From Alcaligenaceae bacterium (GTDB lineage Bacteria > Pseudomonadota > Gammaproteobacteria > Burkholderiales > Burkholderiaceae_B), in contig JACCER010000002.1 of assembly GCA_013416445.1 (NCBI GenBank), forward strand, positions 293,168-357,167: a stretch of DNA of 64,000 nt, given 5' to 3'. Shown piece by piece: positions 38,577 through 47,835 of the stretch. Each line of letters opens with the position of its first letter. Position 1 is the first letter of the stretch. The translations under genes and the position numbers were made by a program. Below the pieces are notes generated by a model. That model did not search any database, was not told the DNA's origin, and saw only the letters and a program-made list of their open reading frames with translations.

Positions 38577-41426
38577 TTAGCCGCAACTGCCTATGGCCCC
38601 GCAAGCGGTGCAGAAATCGCAGCCGTCTTTTTTGATGACAGCGTGATTACCGCATTCGTTGCATGGCCTGCCCGTCATTGGGACAGCGGCGACAGGGCGC
38701 TGGCGAGGTTCGTCGGCAACTACGCCCATGGCGTTGATGGGCATGCCTTCTTCGGTCAGGATGCCCAGCATGGCGTAGCGATGAATGACCAATTGCGCAA
38801 CATAGGCCACAGTAGACGGATAATTGGCTTGTTTATCGCTGCCAGGGACGCGCGCCAGGAAGTCGCCGCGAGATTCGGCGTAATTAAGCAGCTTGCGCAG
38901 CTTCATGCCTATCCAGGCTGAATCCACCACCCGCATGTCGAGGCTAAGCAGCTTGCACAGGCCATCTAGTGCACGGGGGTGCGCACCGGTCAGCCACATG
39001 CTGTAAGGGCGGCGGCTGCCATCAGGCATTTGCAGTTCTTTCAGCATTAAAACGAAATCGTCTTGCGTAGACGGGTTGCGCACGTCGGCCACCCAGGCCA
39101 GGGTGCCGTCGGTGCCAGTTTTGGGTTCGTGCGGCGCGAACAGCGCATTCAGCACCGGTGCGGGGTCGTCGGGTTGGGCTTCAAGCGCACCCAGATCGTT
39201 GTAGCGCCATTCAACCAGCTTGGCCAGCGCTGCTGTAGCGCTAGGCACCTGGATAAGATCGCCCTGGGGTGGCATGGGCATCTGGAAGCCGTCGCCATAG
39301 GCGCTGGCCAGCACGGAAAGCTTCTTGCGCAACCAGCCCCTGTCATTGGCGCGCATATCGGTTGACAGCGTTTTGGCGATGGCGTCAAGGCCACGTGGCG
39401 GCTGGCCGCCCAGCACCCAGACTTCGAAAGGCACATTGGCTTGGTCGGCCACCACAACGGCAAATTCACCCTGCGGAGTATGTATGGTTTCACTGACCCA
39501 ACCCGATGCGCCAGCAGGCAAGCCCGGGCGCGACGGCCAGCGCAACGACGCGAGTGGCGGCGACTTGGCGACTTCGGTAAGCACCAGGCGCTTGTCTTGC
39601 TCGGACAAGGTAATAGGCTGAGGCGTACTGGCTTGCGCCTGAGTGGGAACCGATAAAACCGCGCCAAGAATATTATTGGGACGATAAGTGGTAATACCCT
39701 TCAGACCGCGATGCCAGGCCTGCATATAAAGATTTTTGAAGTCTTCGTAAGGGTAGTCGACCGGGACATTCACGGTTTTGGAAATGGCGGCATCGACATA
39801 CGGCGCCACGGCGGCCACCATCAGCATGTGATCGACCGCGGAGATATCCAGCGCAGAAACGAATTCGGCCGGCAGGTTGTCGGTATCACCGCCCATGGCG
39901 CGATAAACGCGATAGGCGTGGTCTTCGACGGTATAGTCTTTTTTGCTGCCATCGGCCATGCGTTTCATGCGGTTGTAGTACCACGAAAAAGCGGGCTCGA
40001 TACCATTGGACGCATTGTCGGCAAAGGCCAGGGATATGGTGCCGGTAGGCGCGATGGAAGTAAGATGAGAGTTGCGGATGCCATGTTTGCGAATGGCCGC
40101 CTTGATGCTATCGGGCAAACGCGCAGCAAACCCGCCTTGCAGGTATTTTTCGGTATCCAGCATAGGGAAGGCGCCGCGTTCCTGGGCCAGCTCAACCGAG
40201 GCCTCGTAGGCGGCATCACGCATTTCGCGCGCCATATCGGCGGCCAGCGCACGGCCCTTTTCAGTGTTGTAGGCCACGCCCAGCATGATCAGGGTATCGC
40301 CCAGGCCAGTAAAGCCCAGGCCCAGGCGGCGCTTGGCGTCGGCTTCTTGTTTTTGCTCGTCGAGCGGCCATTTGGTGGCGATAAGCACGTTATCAAGCAT
40401 ACGCACCGCCAATTTGCTGGCCTTGCGCATTTTCTTGAAATCAAAGGCGGCATCGGCGGTAAAAGGCTTGCTTACGTAAGCGGTAAGGTTCAGGCTGCCC
40501 AGGCAGCAGCAACCGTAGTCAGGCAAAGGCTGCTCGCCGCAAGGGTTGGTGGCCTCTATGGTTTCGCAATACGACAGGTTGTTTTCGAGATTGATGCGAT
40601 CCAGGTAAAGCACACCCGGCTCGGCCGCCGCGTAAGTGCTTTGCATGATCAAGTCCCAGACCTCGCGGGCCTGCACCGTGCGATAGACCCATAAGCCGTC
40701 ATCGCGCTGATAGGCGCCTTTGCTTTTCAGATCGGCATTGGGCTCGGTGGGGTGGGTCAGTTCAAATGGCGCATCAGTTTCGACGGCATCCATGAACTGG
40801 TCGCTTACACCGACCGAGACATTAAAATTATTCAGTTGGCCGCGCTCTTGTTTGGCGGTGATGAACTCCATGACGTCGGGGTGGGTAACATTGACCACAG
40901 CCATTTGCGCACCCCGGCGTGCACCTGCCGACTCGACCGTTTCGCACGAGCGGTCAAACACGCGCATATAGGAAATAGGCCCTGATGCGCTGCTGCCCGT
41001 GCCCTTGACCTTGGCGCCCCGTGGACGGATGGCGGAAAAGTTATACCCCACCCCGCCGCCGCGCCGCATGGTTTCGGCGGCCTGGGCCAGTGCGGTGTAA
41101 ATGCCCGGCTTGTTGTCGACGCGTTCGGTGATGGAATCGCCCACGGGCTGTACAAAGCAATTGATGAGCGTACTTTGGAGATCGGTGCCGGCGGCGCTAT
41201 TGACCCGCCCCGCAGGAATAAAACCATGCTGCATGGCCCACAGGAATTCTTCGGCGTACTTCTTGCGCTGCTTGGGTTCTTCGACTTGCGCCAAAGCATT
41301 TGCCACCCGCGTGCGAACTTCGGTAATCGTGGTTTCGCCACCCTTGGCGTATTTTTCGATGAGAACCTCAAGGGAAATATCTTGTGGTTCAGCCAGCGCA
41401 ATGGCAGTGCTTTCCAATTGTTGCAT
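38577..41426 (-). CDS. nrdJ: Adenosylcobalamin-dependent ribonucleotide reductase (class II)
   Basis: Makes deoxyribonucleotides without oxygen, using B12 to form a thiyl radical. The 949-residue protein has the 10-stranded barrel with the redox cysteine LINCFVQP and the active-site [22 protein letters not shown] region (cysteine and glutamate). The C-terminal half carries two copies of a TSCPD-type domain (about 635-700 and 780-880; [17 protein letters not shown] against [17 protein letters not shown]). A C-terminal zinc-ribbon-like tail with CNECG and CTACG re-reduces the active site. I see no cobalamin riboswitch upstream. Confidence 0.92.
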   Translation of the reverse strand: MQQLESTAIALAEPQDISLEVLIEKYAKGGETTITEVRTRVANALAQVEEPKQRKKYAEEFLWAMQHGFIPAGRVNSAAGTDLQSTLINCFVQPVGDSITERVDNKPGIYTALAQAAETMRRGGGVGYNFSAIRPRGAKVKGTGSSASGPISYMRVFDRSCETVESAGARRGAQMAVVNVTHPDVMEFITAKQERGQLNNFNVSVGVSDQFMDAVETDAPFELTHPTEPNADLKSKGAYQRDDGLWVYRTVQAREVWDLIMQSTYAAAEPGVLYLDRINLENNLSYCETIEATNPCGEQPLPDYGCCCLGSLNLTAYVSKPFTADAAFDFKKMRKASKLAVRMLDNVLIATKWPLDEQKQEADAKRRLGLGFTGLGDTLIMLGVAYNTEKGRALAADMAREMRDAAYEASVELAQERGAFPMLDTEKYLQGGFAARLPDSIKAAIRKHGIRNSHLTSIAPTGTISLAFADNASNGIEPAFSWYYNRMKRMADGSKKDYTVEDHAYRVYRAMGGDTDNLPAEFVSALDISAVDHMLMVAAVAPYVDAAISKTVNVPVDYPYEDFKNLYMQAWHRGLKGITTYRPNNILGAVLSVPTQAQASTPQPITLSEQDKRLVLTEVAKSPPLASLRWPSRPGLPAGASGWVSETIHTPQGEFAVVVADQANVPFEVWVLGGQPPRGLDAIAKTLSTDMRANDRGWLRKKLSVLASAYGDGFQMPMPPQGDLIQVPSATAALAKLVEWRYNDLGALEAQPDDPAPVLNALFAPHEPKTGTDGTLAWVADVRNPSTQDDFVLMLKELQMPDGSRRPYSMWLTGAHPRALDGLCKLLSLDMRVVDSAWIGMKLRKLLNYAESRGDFLARVPGSDKQANYPSTVAYVAQLVIHRYAMLGILTEEGMPINAMGVVADEPRQRPVAAVPMTGRPCNECGNHAVIKKDGCDFCTACGAIGSCG

Positions 41427-41488
41427 GCTTTAGTCCTTGGTGCTCGCGCCTGGCCTGCTTTTAGCAAATGGCCGGCTGCGAAAAATTG

Positions 41489-41508
41489 ATTTACTACCCT
41501 TGGTAAAT
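41489..41508. promoter_or_regulatory. Operator-like inverted repeat upstream of nrdJ
   Basis: ATTTAC and GTAAAT separated by eight bases, about 65 bases before the nrdJ ATG. It is not a NrdR box. Possible regulator site only. Confidence 0.3.
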
Positions 41509-41543
41509 TAGCACAAGGGGGCCACGGCAAAACATGATCCTTA

Positions 41544-41699
41544 TCAAAAATGGCCGGCTGTCATGCCGACCCAATTCATGAGTAGTCGCAGCAGCCACGC
41601 CACAACAGCCAGCACTCCCACGCTGGCAGCCCAGATGCCTACCAGCCAGGCCAGGCGCCAACTACGGGACGAACGAAGTTCAAGAGGCGTATTGCGCAT
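41544..41699 (-). CDS. DUF2474-like small subunit of a bd-type oxidase
   Basis: A 51-residue protein, MRNTPLELRSSRSWRL followed by one membrane span (WLVGIWAASVGVLAVVAWLL) and ending AGHF. This is the pattern of DUF2474, the small protein encoded after cioB/cydB in cyanide-insensitive-type bd oxidases. Its frame is intact, but the cioAB genes it should serve are reduced to a fragment immediately upstream. It may therefore be an orphan on its way out. Confidence 0.6.
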   Translation of the reverse strand: MRNTPLELRSSRSWRLAWLVGIWAASVGVLAVVAWLLRLLMNWVGMTAGHF

Positions 41700-41890
41700 G
41701 AGTAATAGCCATCACCAGCCTTGACCTTGCCGCGAAATACATAATATAACCATGCCGTATACATAAGTATAAGCGGTATAAGCGGCACAACCAATAATGC
41801 CCAACCGGCGTGTAACCCTGGCTTTGCACTGGGCCGGAAGCATCCCATAAGTGATGTCGGGCAGAATGATATTAGGCCATATGCGGCGGT
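41697..41890 (-). pseudogene. Remnant of cioB/cydB (bd oxidase subunit II)
   Basis: The minus strand reads RIWPNIILPDITYG in one frame, then continues LVVPLIPLILMYTAWLYYV followed by FRGKVKAGDGYYS in another. Together these are the last two helices and tail of CydB/CioB, with a frameshift near 41830. The rest of cydB and all of cydA are missing; the fragment stops just before the GGDEF gene. This is a deletion scar. Confidence 0.75.
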
Positions 41891-41917
41891 GAGGCAGTAG
41901 TAATTTCTACCAGCAGT

Positions 41918-42892
41918 TCAATCCGAACCGCAAACCTGGTTGCGGCCTGATTGCTTGGCCACATACAGGCGGCGGTCGGCCATGCCCAGCAAAAGCATGG
42001 GGTTGCTGGCAGCGGTAGGAACCATGGCGGCCACACCGACACTTACCGTAACAGACGCATGAACCGGCGAGGCCGGATGCATAATGGCCAGCCCCTCGAC
42101 TGCCAGGCGTATTGATTCTGCCAAATGCACGGCCCCTTCGATATCGGTATTCGGCAATATACAGGCGAACTCTTCGCCTCCGTAACGCGTGGCAAGATCA
42201 CCCTGGCGCTGCATGGTGTCGCTAATGGCCTGCGCTATCCATTTCAGGCACTCGTCACCCGCCTGATGCCCACAATTATCGTTGTAAAGCTTGAACACAT
42301 CGACATCTATCATGAGCACAGCCAAAGATTCTTGCAGTTCAAGCATCCGCTGCCACTCGCGCTGCAGACTTTGGTCGAACTCACGCCGATTCGCAATACC
42401 GGTCAGGCCATCCAGTTGCGACAAGCGTTCCAGCAGCTTGCGCTGCTGATTCAATTCCAGGTGATTGCGGACGCGGGCTCGTAGTATTGGTATGCTGAAA
42501 GGCTTAAGAATGTAATCGATGGCCCCCCCCGCATTCAAGCCCCGCTCTTCATCTTCCTCGTCTATGAGTTCGGTAAGGAAAATGACCGGAATCGACGCGG
42601 TAACTGGATGAGCCTTGAGCCGCCGGCACAATTCAAAGCCATCGATGCCCTGTATGTGGACATCAAGCATGATCAAGTCGGGCTGGTATTCCAGGGCCCG
42701 CTGCAAACCTTCGGTGCCAGTGTAAGCGGTAATAACATCGCACAGCGGCTCGAGCGCAAGCGATACAAAAGTGGCGTTAATGGGGAGTTCATCCACCACC
42801 AGAACCGTTTGACGCCTAGTCAGCTTCAGTCTGCTTACTTCGATGCCATCAGCTTGTTTGCGTCTGGCTTCTGCCTGTTCAACCATACACAT
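41918..42892 (-). CDS. Response regulator with GGDEF domain (diguanylate cyclase)
   Basis: A 324-residue two-domain protein: receiver domain (about 28-145; phosphoacceptor D77 in LIMLDVHIQG, K130 in YILKPF) and GGDEF domain (about 155-320) with the active signature RYGGEEF (236-242) and an I-site RQGD (229-232) six residues before it. It should make cyclic di-GMP when phosphorylated and be inhibited by its product. No sensor kinase is adjacent, so the partner is unknown. It resembles PleD/WspR-type regulators. Confidence 0.92.
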   Translation of the reverse strand: MCMVEQAEARRKQADGIEVSRLKLTRRQTVLVVDELPINATFVSLALEPLCDVITAYTGTEGLQRALEYQPDLIMLDVHIQGIDGFELCRRLKAHPVTASIPVIFLTELIDEEDEERGLNAGGAIDYILKPFSIPILRARVRNHLELNQQRKLLERLSQLDGLTGIANRREFDQSLQREWQRMLELQESLAVLMIDVDVFKLYNDNCGHQAGDECLKWIAQAISDTMQRQGDLATRYGGEEFACILPNTDIEGAVHLAESIRLAVEGLAIMHPASPVHASVTVSVGVAAMVPTAASNPMLLLGMADRRLYVAKQSGRNQVCGSD

Positions 42893-43374
42893 CGCCCCCG
42901 TTCACCAACAGTTCATCAGACCGGCCAATTCCGTAATGCCCAGAACGCGTCGACAAATATGGCAAGCGCACGATAGCGCCGAGCGTTACGCCCAAGCATT
43001 CTCGACACTGGCGCAGTAGTCTGCGAATCGTAAAAGAGCCTAATTTTGTCTGGCAGACGGAATGGCTACGTTACATCTAAGCATTCTACCCAAGGATGAA
43101 GTCAAAACGACCTATCCAAATGACAACTTTCATTAAATTTGTCAAACAATCATTAATTATTGTCAGACTTGCCAGAGTACGGTGTAGCGATAGGCGCCAG
43201 GTCTACTGCCGATCAAGCCTTTATTGCCACTATTTGCGAGTCTGTCATCACTATGTGTCATAGCCATACCTTTAGGCATTCCTTCAAATGAGCATATGAG
43301 GTCATGAGCTGATCAGCACACCCAGCAGCCATATACAGCAACCGACAAAATGCACGTTTGATGTCGAAATGGAA
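42893..43374. other. Gene-free stretch
   Basis: About 480 bases between the GGDEF gene and the phosphatase gene. It is A/T-richer than its surroundings and holds no open frame, RNA gene or repeat I can support; it should include the promoter of the GGDEF gene. Confidence 0.5.
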
Positions 43375-44073
43375 TCAGGCATAGGCCTTAATATTGAGCA
43401 AGTCCAGGTTCAGCAACGAAAACCGCCCCGTTTCCATCCAGCCCCCTGTATCAATATGGTAGACATTGCCCAGGATAACCGGCTGTTCCAGCGGCGTATG
43501 CCCCACCACTACCGCCCGAATGCCGGCAACCTCAGTGCGATCCATGGCGGTAATGCGGTGCCGCGACCACATACATGGCTCGCGATCTTGTTGCTGAACC
43601 GAGTCTCCCAACGATTCCAATAAGGCGCGAAATTCGCCCCAGTCGGCAAGCGGACAATCAGCATGCACGATACCCACCAGCCCGTTGACTGTTTCGACCT
43701 CGATCGCCAACGGCAACTGTTCAAATGCCGCCGCAAACAGCTGCTGACGCTCGGGGGTAAGCGCCATGAACCAATCACCGCCATTCGCGCTGTACATAGC
43801 AATATTTACCGATTTTTTAGCGGCATAGCGGATGGCAGTGTCTTCGTGGTTGCCCCGCACTGCATGAAACCATGGCAGGGCCAGCCAGCTTAGCACCTGC
43901 TCGGAGTCGTCGCCCCGGTCGACCAGATCACCCACACTAAACAAGCGATCGACCGCGGGATCAAAGCCCGCCTCATTAAGCAAGCCCCGCAACCGCTGAA
44001 AACAACCATGAATATCGCCTATGGCAAAATCCCGACCCTTTTTGTTACGCGTATAGCGTTGAATCATGTTCAT
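43375..44073 (-). CDS. PP2A-like serine/threonine protein phosphatase (PrpA/lambda type)
   Basis: A 232-residue metallophosphoesterase with the motifs GDIHGCF, GDLVDRGDD, RGNHE, and VVGHTPLE in order, as in bacteriophage lambda phosphatase and E. coli PrpA/PrpB. Two metal ions would be bound by the Asp/His/Asn residues in these motifs. It removes phosphate from Ser/Thr and possibly His. Stand-alone gene. Length is normal. Confidence 0.88.
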   Translation of the reverse strand: MNMIQRYTRNKKGRDFAIGDIHGCFQRLRGLLNEAGFDPAVDRLFSVGDLVDRGDDSEQVLSWLALPWFHAVRGNHEDTAIRYAAKKSVNIAMYSANGGDWFMALTPERQQLFAAAFEQLPLAIEVETVNGLVGIVHADCPLADWGEFRALLESLGDSVQQQDREPCMWSRHRITAMDRTEVAGIRAVVVGHTPLEQPVILGNVYHIDTGGWMETGRFSLLNLDLLNIKAYA

Positions 44074-44251
44074 ACCAAACTAAAAACCAAACTTGTCCAG
44101 TTAAAGAAAGCGTCGACGGCCCCGTTAATAGTAATGGCAGTTATTTAAGCAAATGCCATTCTCGTTATTAACAGCATAACAACATCCCGTTCAAGACGAC
44201 TCGGCCAAGCGTCCCACCATACGGTGCATTGATAATAAAAAAGGAAATGCC

Positions 44252-44728
44252 ATGATAGACCTGAAAGTGGTTTCTTTATATAAGGCGGCGCTCGCCAAAG
44301 ACTCCCCCCGCGATACGACCTCGTCAGATGCCATCAGCCCCAACGGCACAGTTGAAGTCAAGCCTGCCGTCAATATTCACGTAGACCTGTCCGGTACAGG
44401 CCGCAGTTTGTCGGCCAGCAAACTGCCAAGAGCCAAAAACGACGATATCGACGACAGCGGACTGCCTGAAGCCGTCAAGCAAGCCCTTAAGCTGATCCGC
44501 GAAATCAAGGCGCAACTTCAAGAAAAACTACAGGAACTGCAAGCCGTAAAGAACAACCCGCGACTGACAACCGAGCAACGCAAGGCGCGAGCCATGGCTG
44601 TACAAAGCGAAATCAATATATTGTCCGCCGCACTTACCGCTGCCACGGGAAGGCTACTGCAGTTGATAGACAACATACCCATGAGCGACGACCAAAAAAT
44701 GACAACAAGCATGCTGAGCATGACCTGA
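44252..44728 (+). CDS. Hypothetical helical protein
   Basis: A 158-residue protein. The first 60 residues are loosely ordered (Ser/Asp rich); residues about 70-145 form long charged helices (KLIREIKAQLQEKLQELQ, then RKARAMAVQSEINILSAAL), a likely coiled coil. AAAGGAAA precedes the ATG. No signal peptide or membrane span. I do not recognise a family. Confidence 0.6.
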   Translation: MIDLKVVSLYKAALAKDSPRDTTSSDAISPNGTVEVKPAVNIHVDLSGTGRSLSASKLPRAKNDDIDDSGLPEAVKQALKLIREIKAQLQEKLQELQAVKNNPRLTTEQRKARAMAVQSEINILSAALTAATGRLLQLIDNIPMSDDQKMTTSMLSMT

Positions 44729-44933
44729 AGCTCGGTAACAAGTATGAACAATAAATTTTTTTAAGTTGCCTGCCTCCCCTTTTCCTCCTGTAGTCATGCT
44801 GCCCGTAGCCAAACTGTTGGGTGAATAAACAAGGTTTCGCATAGAATTGCCTGGCCAGGCATTATTTATGCTTATCAAACTACCGCGCTGACCGCTTCGT
44901 CGGCGCTTTGTTTCTTGACTCTCTGGATGCAGG

Positions 44934-46001
44934 ATGAATCACTCCAATCTTTATTTCCGCACTTTCCTGCTCATGCTGGCCGCGGCCACAGTAGCATTCA
45001 TCTGGATCTTGCTACCCTACTACGGCGCCATATTCTGGAGCGCTATTCTCGCCATCGTATTTTCGCCTTTGCATAGGCGCTTATTGTCAAAAATGAGCGG
45101 CTCGCCCAACCTGGCTGCCTTCGCCACGTTAATGATTATCGTGTTGATCGTGATTATTCCCCTGATACTGGCCAGTGGCGCACTGGTGCAAGAAGGCGCA
45201 GCTATCTACAAGCGCATCAGTTCGGGCGAATTGAATCTGGGCGATTATTTCCAGCAAATTGTCAGCGCTCTGCCGCCATCGGTGCATAGCATGCTAGACC
45301 GTTTTGGCGTAGGCGATATTTTCAGCCTGCGAGAAAAGCTATCTGCTATCGCGCTGGAAGGCAGCAAATTCCTGGCCTCCCAGGCTGTCAACGTTGGGCA
45401 AAACACCTTCGAGTTCCTGATAGGCCTGGGCGTAATGCTGTACATTCTGTATTTCCTGCTACGCGACGGGAGCCGCCTGGCTCACCACAGCAAGCAATTG
45501 ATACCGCTAAGCGAAGAGCATAAACAACACCTGTTCCGTAAATTTGCAACCGTCGTGCGGGCGACCGTCAAAGGCAATATTGCCGTAGCCATAACCCAAG
45601 GCGCGCTGGGCGGTGTCATGTTCTGGTTCTTGGGCATACAGGGCGCACTGCTTTGGGGCGTCATTATGGCTTTTTTATCGCTATTGCCCGCAGTGGGCGC
45701 TGCCCTGATCTGGGCTCCGGTCGCCATCTACTTTTTAGTCACTGGCGCTATCTGGCAAGGCGTGATTCTGTCGCTTTTCGGCGTTATCGTGATCGGCCTG
45801 GTCGACAATATCTTGCGTCCGCTACTAGTAGGAAAAGACACCAAGATACCTGACTACATCATCCTGATTTCCACCTTGGGCGGCCTATCGGTATTTGGTC
45901 TGAACGGCTTCGTTATTGGCCCGCTCTTTGCCGCCTTGTTCATTGCCTGCTGGGATCTTTTCCCATCGGCGATACGCATGAATCAGAAGGATGAAAGTTA
46001 G
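44934..46001 (+). CDS. AI-2E family transporter
   Basis: A 355-residue membrane protein of the AI-2E/PerM family (PF01594) with about eight spans. The N-terminal pair of helices LPYYGAIFWSAILAIVF and the C-terminal block LLPAVGAALIWAP, NILRPLLVGKDTKIPDYII and FGLNGFVIGPL are characteristic. Members are linked to sodium/proton exchange or small-molecule export; the substrate here is unknown. It is convergent with the MAPEG gene 17 bases away. Confidence 0.88.
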   Translation: MNHSNLYFRTFLLMLAAATVAFIWILLPYYGAIFWSAILAIVFSPLHRRLLSKMSGSPNLAAFATLMIIVLIVIIPLILASGALVQEGAAIYKRISSGELNLGDYFQQIVSALPPSVHSMLDRFGVGDIFSLREKLSAIALEGSKFLASQAVNVGQNTFEFLIGLGVMLYILYFLLRDGSRLAHHSKQLIPLSEEHKQHLFRKFATVVRATVKGNIAVAITQGALGGVMFWFLGIQGALLWGVIMAFLSLLPAVGAALIWAPVAIYFLVTGAIWQGVILSLFGVIVIGLVDNILRPLLVGKDTKIPDYIILISTLGGLSVFGLNGFVIGPLFAALFIACWDLFPSAIRMNQKDES

Positions 46002-46018
46002 GAGCGTTGGCTGCTGAA

Positions 46019-46396
46019 TTACGTAGCCGCACTAAATAAAATGGCGATATTCAAACCCAGCGAAGCCACCCAGACCAGGGAACGCAAGGTGCCGTATCCG
46101 GCAGCATACAAAACCACATAAACAATACGCGCCGCCACCCATGCAGTCATCAGGGTGGCGAGCATGGCCGGATCAGCCATCTTGTATAAGGCGAACAAGA
46201 CAGCAGCGTAAAAGAAAGGCAGGCTTTCAAACAGATTTGCCTGCGCCGCGTTCAAACGCCCCCGCCAGCCACCTTGCAAAGCCAGCCAAGGCCGGGGGTT
46301 ATCGTTATCAAACCCCTTGCCACCCGCCTTGGAACTGGCTGCCGCAATAAAAGGCAGCACACCCGCAACCAGCATCAACCATGCGATCGTATCCAT
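46019..46396 (-). CDS. MAPEG family membrane protein
   Basis: A 125-residue four-helix protein of the MAPEG (eicosanoid and glutathione metabolism) superfamily. RAKAAQ..N..E-type residues appear as LNAAQANLFESLPFFYAAVLF, with ARIVYVVLYAAGYGTLRS after. ATG 46396 has GGAGA 8 bases upstream. Bacterial members may have glutathione transferase or peroxidase activity, unproven here. Confidence 0.8.
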   Translation of the reverse strand: MDTIAWLMLVAGVLPFIAAASSKAGGKGFDNDNPRPWLALQGGWRGRLNAAQANLFESLPFFYAAVLFALYKMADPAMLATLMTAWVAARIVYVVLYAAGYGTLRSLVWVASLGLNIAILFSAAT

Positions 46397-46704
46397 ATGT
46401 TCTCCGTGGAATGATTCAAGCAACTTCTTGTTGGGATTTCTGCCCGCTTTGTTTGCGCGCTACCGCCATTCTCGGTGTCGTCACACGAGCAGTTCTGGCA
46501 AACTTCAATTTTACTCGAGCACGACATTTATATACTTGATCATATCGCCTGGAATCAAGCTTCACTTTTGGTGGCTAGTTCAATCGGCAGGCATTACGTC
46601 TGTGGCATGGGCAGCGCTTAGCCAAGCCCGATGAGTTTATGTATAATCACGGGCTTGGCTTTAATGCGATTTGGCAATTGCAATTGCTTTAACTTACGCC
46701 AAAA
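46397..46704. other. Gap before tRNA-Thr
   Basis: About 310 bases without a credible gene. It contains the tRNA promoter region and an inverted repeat (annotated separately). Confidence 0.5.
46620..46660 (+). repeat. 11-bp inverted repeat around a TATAAT box upstream of tRNA-Thr
   Basis: AGCCAAGCCCG (46620-46630) and its complement (46650-46660) flank 19 bases that include TATAAT (46642-46647). The -10-like box is about 57 bases before the tRNA, so it may belong to the tRNA promoter with the repeat as a regulator site or hairpin. Confidence 0.5.
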
Positions 46705-46780
46705 GCCGATGTAGCTCAGTTGGTAGAGCAGCTCATTCGTAATGAGAAGGTCGAGGGTTCGATTCCTTTCATCGGCACCA
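46705..46780 (+). tRNA. tRNA-Thr (anticodon CGT)
   Basis: A 76-base cloverleaf: acceptor GCCGATG/CATCGGC with encoded ACCA, D arm GCTC...GAGC, anticodon loop TTCGTAA (CGT, reads ACG), T arm GAGGGTTCGATTCCTTTC (one weak pair). The 3' half is the integration site of the element that follows and is repeated at 61159-61206, but this copy is complete. Confidence 0.95.
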
Positions 46781-46782
46781 GT
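46735..46782 (+). repeat. attL of the tRNA-Thr element
   Basis: 48 bases, from the anticodon loop to two bases past the CCA end, identical to 61159-61206. Confidence 0.95.
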
Positions 46783-46796
46783 ATAATCAAGCACTT

Positions 46797-46824
46797 ACGC
46801 CACTCTTAACCGGGTGGCGTTTTT
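46797..46824 (+). terminator. Terminator downstream of tRNA-Thr
   Basis: ACGCCAC/GTGGCGT stem with a ten-base loop, then TTTTT. It lies inside the element, so the island supplies the transcription stop for the tRNA it occupies. Confidence 0.7.
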
Positions 46825-46835
46825 GCGTTCTCGGC

Positions 46836-46855
46836 CATGTAGCCACCATGTAGAC
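46836..46855 (+). repeat. Left arm-type repeat (probable integrase arm site)
   Basis: CATGTAGCCACC followed by ATGTAGAC; a near copy with two changes lies at 61006-61025 in the same orientation. Each contains two ATGTAG hexamers. Placement just inside both att cores fits arm-type integrase binding sites. Confidence 0.55.
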
Positions 46856-46955
46856 GCCAGCGGTCAATGCTTTTCGGCAACGGTAGAGATTTGGACGCGT
46901 TGACGACCGCTATGTGACGGGTGCGGCGCGGCCAAAATGCCGCCGCTTTCGAGTC

Positions 46956-47114
46956 GATAACCCCCACCTCAAACCGTACAATATATTAAGCGGTACCGGG
47001 TACCCCAAACCGTACAGGGTCGGAAGTCACCGCCGTCGGTTCGCGCAATTGATAACCCCACCCTCAAACCGTATATATCTTTAAGCGGTAAGGTAGCCCT
47101 CAAACCGTATAGGG
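46956..47114. repeat. Two 64-bp direct repeats containing four CAAACCGTA sites
   Basis: Units at 46956-47019 and 47051-47114 start GATAACCCC and end ACCGTA.AGGG, with a 95-base period. Each has two AAACCGTA boxes and one AAGCGGTA box between them; differences between the units spare the boxes. This looks like an iteron or operator array, placed right after the HTH gene at 47118-47402 ends. Confidence 0.7.
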
Positions 47115-47117
47115 GAA

Positions 47118-47402
47118 TCAATCAACGTTCCTCGGCCTTCCACCACGCTTGGTTCGACCTTCGGTATGCGCGTCAATCCACGCCATGATGTCGCTACGCC
47201 TCCATTTTGGTTTGCTACGCCGTCCACCAGGGCCTGTCAGCCGCAGCGCCTGGGGAAAGCCCGGCGCGACTGCATACTGGGCTGTAACGTACTTCGCGCT
47301 GCATTTCAGAATGGCCGCAACGTCTTCGGCGTCCAGCAGGGCATCGGGGGCCATGCGGGCGGCAATCTGGCGCGCAAGCTCTTCAATTTCTTCGGGCGAC
47401 AT
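47118..47402 (-). CDS. Excisionase/AlpA-like helix-turn-helix protein
   Basis: A 94-residue protein with a winged-helix/MerR-like DNA-binding pattern: LLDAEDVAAILKCSAKYVT as helix-turn-helix and PKWRRSDIMAWIDAH as the second half, ending in a basic tail RTKRGGRPRN. Such proteins act as excisionase or as AlpA-type activators in prophages and satellites. It is the leftmost gene of the element and ends 3 bases before the 64-bp repeats, its possible binding sites. Confidence 0.7.
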   Translation of the reverse strand: MSPEEIEELARQIAARMAPDALLDAEDVAAILKCSAKYVTAQYAVAPGFPQALRLTGPGGRRSKPKWRRSDIMAWIDAHTEGRTKRGGRPRNVD

Positions 47403-47457
47403 TCAAGGCTCCAAAAAATAGCCGGGGATGCCGGCCATCTGTGCAACGTTGACGGTG

Positions 47458-47760
47458 TTACGCCTTCGCGGCCTTCGGCTTGTAAGCGGTCTTATGCACC
47501 ATTACATGAATGTCTGCATTGGTCATCGCTTCCTCACCCACTGCGCTCATCATGGCGCTGTTCAGTTCCTTGATGCGGGCAGCCAGACCACGAAATAAAA
47601 CACCTTCAAGCCCAACGGCACCCACCTTTTCGAGCATCAGGTCGCTAATCTCGGCGATTTCCCAACTGGCTTCCAGGGCAAGCAAGCCTCGTTCATCGTC
47701 AACCATGGCTGTTTCTTTTCCTGCCTGAAACGGAACTACGTTTTTTGCTGCGGTTTTCAT
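47458..47760 (-). CDS. Hypothetical element protein
   Basis: A 100-residue protein starting MKTAAKNVVPFQAGKE and ending with a Lys-rich tail YKPKAAKA. Helical, soluble. AGGA lies about 12 bases before ATG 47760. No family recognised. It is between two other small leftward genes. Confidence 0.6.
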   Translation of the reverse strand: MKTAAKNVVPFQAGKETAMVDDERGLLALEASWEIAEISDLMLEKVGAVGLEGVLFRGLAARIKELNSAMMSAVGEEAMTNADIHVMVHKTAYKPKAAKA

Positions 47761-47835
47761 ACTCAAATCCTAAATTCAAAATTGCGGCCAGTGTCGGCCA
47801 GATACAGTTACTTCATCACCAACGGTGTATATCGT

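Noticed and set aside
39711..40694. 327-residue open frame on the + strand opposite nrdJ
   Set aside because: Shadow of a strongly conserved gene; no start context and no recognisable domain.
41427..41543. Cobalamin riboswitch or NrdR box before nrdJ
   Set aside because: Neither the B12 box nor the NrdR consensus could be found; only a short inverted repeat is present.
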